Source: Lonicera japonica (Eukaryota; Streptophyta; Magnoliopsida; Dipsacales; Caprifoliaceae). Taken from it: a DNA stretch of 64,000 bases. Location: NCBI GenBank assembly GCA_021464415.1, contig CM038466.1:36114833-36178832 (forward strand). The letters are read 5' to 3'. Under the pieces are notes generated by a model, which saw nothing but the letters and a program-made list of their open reading frames with translations, searched no databases and had not been told where the DNA came from. The position numbers and the translations under genes are program-made. Positions 59,481-64,000 of the stretch are shown in pieces. Numbering within the stretch: the stretch's first letter is position 1; every line of letters starts with the position of its first letter.

Positions 59481-62290
59481 CCACTTTTTTTTCTGTGTAT
59501 AGTTCAGTGAATTTCAATTGCTCTGTTATAAAGGTGTGGTTCAGTTCTAATTATCTAAAAGGGCAAAGCATAAAATATATAACAACTGACTCTTTAAAGT
59601 ACAAAAAATCATGATAAAAACTAAATAATTGTGAATAAAATAGTGGAGCTTAAAAATATATAACATTGTTAATTATAATAACAAACTAAATAAAGCAGAG
59701 ACATTGAGATTATATTTGTATATGTGCTGTTACACTTTGCCAATTATCACCAAATGGGTCTTCACCAACAGAAACCCATTCAGGAAGAAAACGAGATTCC
59801 AGTGCAGCATAGAAGTTAATTGCAGTAATTGGTCCGATATAAAAATGACAACATATAAGCATATATATATATATATATATGCTTATTGAGTGAATCGATT
59901 ATTAAAGAAACTTTCAAGTTACAATTGGAGACAGAAAAATAAAGATAACTTTAAAGAAAATGATTAATTTTGATTGACTTTAGCCTTTGGTGCTAATAAG
60001 TTTTTGTAATTATCTTTCGCTTTTATGATTTGTATATGAACATGCATTTGTATTTGTTTGTTTTTGAAATATTTATAGGAGAAAAACTAATTGAACTTTT
60101 GGAATTTTATTAGGTTGTTCAATATAAAGCTGCTTTTGCACAATCTGATTTTGATTTTCATTGACGATTAATAGTTAATAATCATAATCTTCATATTATG
60201 TTATATAGGTATTGAATTAATTTTGATTCACTTTAGGCACGCTGGTGGTACTAATGAACATTGCTTTGATATATAAAAGAACTTATATAACGCTCAAGTA
60301 TGTTATAAAGTGGAAACTGATTTGTTGGAAAATTAATACAGTTTAAACGCTACAATGGTATGTTTGAATATATAACATTTATTTTCCATGACAAATGCTC
60401 AAATTTTCACAATTCCCATCTTTACGTGTGTTTAATTGCATACCTTTTATTGAATCAATTTTCATGTATAGATTCATTTAGCTAATGTTCTTAGTTTCCA
60501 AGTACCATCTTTACGCGTATTTAATTGCATAAAGATGGTACTTGGGTCAATTTTCATGTACAAATTCATTTAGCTAATTTTCTTAATTTCCAAGTAATTT
60601 GAAAACCATCTCCACCCTAAGTTTTTGTTTTCGGTGAAAAATTCTTTCAAGTAAATACTTCCTGAAAGTCAAATTATTCTCTACGTAATATTATCAAATG
60701 ACCCCTACGTATGTTAATTTGATATGAGTACTAAAATGTGTTATTTAATTAATTTTTATGACATTTTAATGTCTGCTAAAATATAAATATATATGAAGTT
60801 TGTTGACCATGGTAGAAAAATACATTTAATGTTTTGTCTTGAGCTAAAGCCCGTTGGGGTGTAGCCAGGTTTGCCCCTGTTTGGTTGAAGTTCAAAGTGT
60901 AGAAACTTTTACTACTACTCGGGTAGTGAAGTTAGCTTTGGGACGGTGTTCAGACGACTCCACTTGAAAGGAAATTGTCTATATGTTATTCAATGATTCA
61001 TTATTTAGCCAAATTTATAAAGAATGTCGATAATTTTACGTCATAAAATAAAAGAATCTCTTGAATTGCTATTACTTCTCTTTTCAAAGATATTTCTGTC
61101 TCAATTCGCAATGTTATCGAAAAAAACTAAAAAATGTGCATGTGATTTGATGCACGTGATATGACTATCTAAGAGCCTATATGTTGCGTATAACTATTGT
61201 GTATACAAATATATGTATGGGGAAGGAAGAAAATAGTGAATTAAGGTAGGTGTGAGTTGTGATCAGGAATGGTGCTTAATCAAAGCAAAATCTCAAAACA
61301 GAGAAGAACTCAACTATTAAATTAACCTTAAGAATCCTAAATATATAAGCGAAATGTTTACCCGATTCCAACGAAGATGATGATATAAATAGTGAAAAAC
61401 GATTGTGTGACAACTTCAATAAAGTAAAGATTCTGACTTAGTGTGAACTAAGCAATATTTAGCAGCTAAAAAATCCAACGAATTCACATATATGAGCGTT
61501 TATTACAATTAGTTTGATTATATTTTCTAGATATTGAGATTAAATGTAGTAAACCCAAAGCATAAGCGTCAAAAAAAAGCTTCAAAGTTGACACAAGCAT
61601 TGCCCCACCTTTTTCCGGGCTAAACTCTGCCCCATCTCCTCTTTAATAAGTTTTTTCACTACTATCTTTTGTCTATAGCCAAAAGAAATTTCTCTGCAGA
61701 ACCACATATATATATATGTACATATGAAATGTGAAGGAGGGGATGCCATATTGTATATTGCTTTGGCAATAACCATATAAATGCTTTTGCAATTTTGCCA
61801 CAGTTTTCTGGTTTCTAATTTAACTTATTATTTTTAATTATGTGTTTTTCTTTGACTATTTTTTCACATGTTCATCCACCATGCTTTTACATTACAAGGT
61901 TATACTTATAAACTTAATTCAAATGGCAGGGACATCATTGATTGAAGTAGATCGAGAAGCTACATAATACTTGGACTCTAAGGACAATTGACTAGAAGAT
62001 GTTTTTTTTTGAACTCATAGAAGAAGATGTTCAAAGTTTCATTTTTTAATGCATATAAAACTTTATTTTAGTTTTAATATCCCTTGACATTCTCCTATTA
62101 TGATTTCCCCATTTCAATATTGAAGACACAACAATTTATTTGGACTATATTTTCCTATGTGCATACTTATATCTTATTCACATTCTTGAGATTTTTTTTA
62201 TACAGGAATAAATAAGATTATATTTTTCTATGAAATCGTGTTGAAAGTGTTGTTTTATACATAAACTTTCATGTCTATAAAGTTTGTGTG
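59480..62290. other. AT-rich DNA without recognised genes; one perfect hairpin
   Basis: No coding exon recognised. A perfect 16-bp hairpin lies at 60498-60513/60530-60545 (CCAAGTACCATCTTTA with its complement, 16-base loop), inside a diverged local duplication of 'ttcatgtaNaNattcatttagctaa'. A TA-rich palindrome lies near 59,856-59,884. Confidence 0.45.
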
Positions 62291-62294
62291 ACTC

Positions 62295-62322
62295 CCGTGC
62301 ATCGCACGGGTTGCTAACTAGT
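62295..62322 (+). mobile_element. Helitron-like 3' terminus
   Basis: A GC-rich hairpin CCCGTGC-ATC-GCACGGG (62295-62311) is followed after a few bases by CTAG (62319-62322) and T. A hairpin 7-12 bases before a CTRR end, inserted next to T, is the standard Helitron 3' signature. The 5' TC end was not identified, so the length of the element is unknown. The hairpin motif alone is common in plant genomes. Confidence 0.45.
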
Positions 62323-62329
62323 ATAAAAT

Positions 62330-63480
62330 GAAAACGTACGTATATTTAATGCACCTTTTATCATCAATGTTTCTAACGCGGCTCAATGCTATTTGCCTAT
62401 TTCACGTCGCTCGATGTACCGAATGTTATACTATTATATATATTTGTGTGTTAATCCGTCCGATACACTTGTATTTTTTATTAAATATTTAAATATTTGA
62501 TAAAAATATTTATAAAAAGTATAAATATATTTGTGATGTTTGATGGGTGTTTTGAGTTGAATTTTTAAATTGAGTTTCTAAAATTTGGTATTTGGTATAA
62601 TTTGGATGTATGTTGAAAAGTGAATTTAGTTTTTTTTTTTTTTTAGTTTTTTCTAACCAACTAAAAAAAACTCAAATTTTTTTTTTCAAAAAATAGTCGC
62701 AATGGATCTTATTTTATAGATCTTGACGAGTAGGCTTCAAATATATATTTTTTATCTAATTTCAATTTTTGGATTTAAAATTATGGTGTTTTAAATGTTT
62801 TTTTAGAGAGAGAAAGTAAAGTAAATTAAATTTTGAGAAGTATAAAAGTAAAGTTGATTTTAAGTTAAGTTTTTAAAATTTGGAACTAAAAACACCAACC
62901 AAACAAGCCCATTGCGTTTACTTTTACATATATCAATAAGTTAAATTTCAAGCAAATTAATAATTTATCAGTTCAAAATAATTACTATTCTTTTTCCTAT
63001 GAACGATAGAAAATATCATCATAATTGTAGAAGTTAAGTGAAACATTTATATAATTTTTAAACAACATGTTTGTCTTACATATATAATAAATGAATATAC
63101 ATCTATAAATAAATTTTGACCCTACAAAATGCAAGAAAACAAACATGCAATGAATAAATTATATTGCCTTCAATATTCCTAGTCACACTTTATAAAAAGT
63201 AAACATATTTTTTAAAAAATTTAGATTCATAAAATAATTTTAGTATTTAGTGATTTAGATATATTGTTTTATATATATATATATATGAGTACATAAAGAA
63301 CTTTATAAAATGTGAATTTGTAACACACATGCATGTACCATATTTTGAAAATATTTATCAACAACGAGAATTATGTTTAATTGAAATCATTGTTAAAATA
63401 TCATTTTAAAAGAAACAAGTATATTAGTTGTGAAAAAATCATGTGAAAATATGTAACCCATCAACAATGAACATTGTTGA
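62330..63480. other. AT-rich intergenic DNA, no gene seen
   Basis: Very AT-rich, with no coding region recognised. Confidence 0.5.
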
Positions 63481-63574
63481 TGGGGTTAAATACTAATTTT
63501 ACCATTGGCCTACGAAGGTAATTCAATACTTTTACCTCCAGTAAAATACCATTTTTTACCTCCAGTAAAAAACC

Positions 63575-63654
63575 ATTCTAGAATACATGTGACATAAGCA
63601 TACACATCATATACATTCTAGAATACATGTGACCTAAGCATACACATCATATAC
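63575..63654. repeat. Tandem duplication of a 40-bp unit
   Basis: Two adjacent 40-bp copies beginning ATTCTAGAATACATGTGAC and differing at one position (ACATAAG/ACCTAAG). They lie just upstream of the TATA-like box at 63,732. Confidence 0.9.
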
Positions 63655-63719
63655 ACCTCCACCAAAAATTACCTTTTTGCCCTTCATTTTTATCAAATTT
63701 ACCTATTTACCATTCTACA

Positions 63720-64000
63720 TTTACCTATAAATACCCCCTCATACATCCATCCAAAGACACACCAAAAAACATCTCTTCCTTCTCTCCCAATATCCATCCA
63801 TCTTTCCTAAATACAAGCCAATTTTTGAGGGTCTTATACTCTCTCTTTTCATACCCCAAAAAAATACCAATCCTTATACACTCTCTCGCCTACACAGTTT
63901 ATTATTTATTCTGTTGAAATAGTTGTAATCCTAATTCTATACTCATAAATAGAATTAAGAAAATTATAGAAAGAAAGAGAGAGATTGGTAGCTTGTATTA
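63720..64000 (+). promoter_or_regulatory. Promoter and 5' leader-like region at the right edge
   Basis: TATAAATACCCCCTC (about 63,727) is followed by 200 bp of C- and CT-rich, G-poor sequence (CATCCATCC, CTTCTCTCCC, CACTCTCTCGCC), typical of a plant plus-strand promoter and leader. The gene body would lie beyond the window. An LTR promoter is an alternative. Confidence 0.4.

Noticed and set aside
61925..61968. Short plus-strand frame MAGTSLIEVDREAT
   Set aside because: Fourteen codons before a stop, no splice support and no recognised family.

Overview
The window is nuclear DNA of a flowering plant, probably a eudicot: AT-rich, intron-rich, and dominated by plant-type transposable elements and endogenous pararetrovirus (Caulimoviridae-like) relics. 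Only one complete protein gene is visible. It is an 18-exon arginyl-tRNA synthetase on the minus strand (start codon at 53200, stop at 41584). I rebuilt it exon by exon; all splice phases agree and it gives 654 codons plus stop. It has an organellar-type N-terminus in exon 1 and a second, well-placed Met codon at the end of exon 2, as expected for dual targeting.

Layout. 1-284: N-terminal part of a Mutator-like (MULE) transposase on the minus strand, cut by the window edge. 285-2100: AT-rich spacer with hairpin repeats and a GC/GAA-rich low-complexity block. 2100-42802: pararetrovirus relics and nested transposons, most of it a large tandem duplication. Copy A is about 3862-24396 and copy B about 24393-42802. 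The duplicated unit runs from inside a pararetroviral coat-protein relic to inside the last intron of the arginyl-tRNA synthetase gene. The last exon therefore exists twice: the working copy in B (41584-41694) and an identical orphan in A (23019-23129).

Within each copy a Copia retrotransposon (243-244 bp LTRs, tRNA-Met-type primer site, gag, integrase, and in B also RT and RNase H) sits in the leader of a minus-strand pararetrovirus relic, flanked in A by an exact 5-bp target duplication. That Copia element carries an array of about 178-bp tandem repeats and a solo Gypsy-type LTR. In copy A a second, truncated Copia element replaces the RT region. Further relics, another solo LTR and several MITEs lie to the right. 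By eye, the middle of the two copies is much more alike than the ends.

41584-53300: arginyl-tRNA synthetase gene, with a Stowaway-like MITE holding a nested tRNA-derived SINE in intron 13, and a telo-box upstream of the start. 53300-64000: mostly non-coding, with a TTA microsatellite, a Mutator-type MITE with a 9-bp target duplication, a possible 5' leader of a plus-strand transcript near 59.1-59.5 kb, a Helitron-like 3' end near 62.3 kb, and a TATA-containing plus-strand promoter-like region at the right edge.

The viral relics are broken by stops, frameshifts, inversions and insertions and look non-functional. I see no clearly new biological system. The most informative structure is the tandem duplication joining a housekeeping gene's last intron to a pararetrovirus relic, together with the inverted pararetrovirus promoter regions. 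All similarity statements come from reading the sequence and knowledge of the families; no search or alignment was run.
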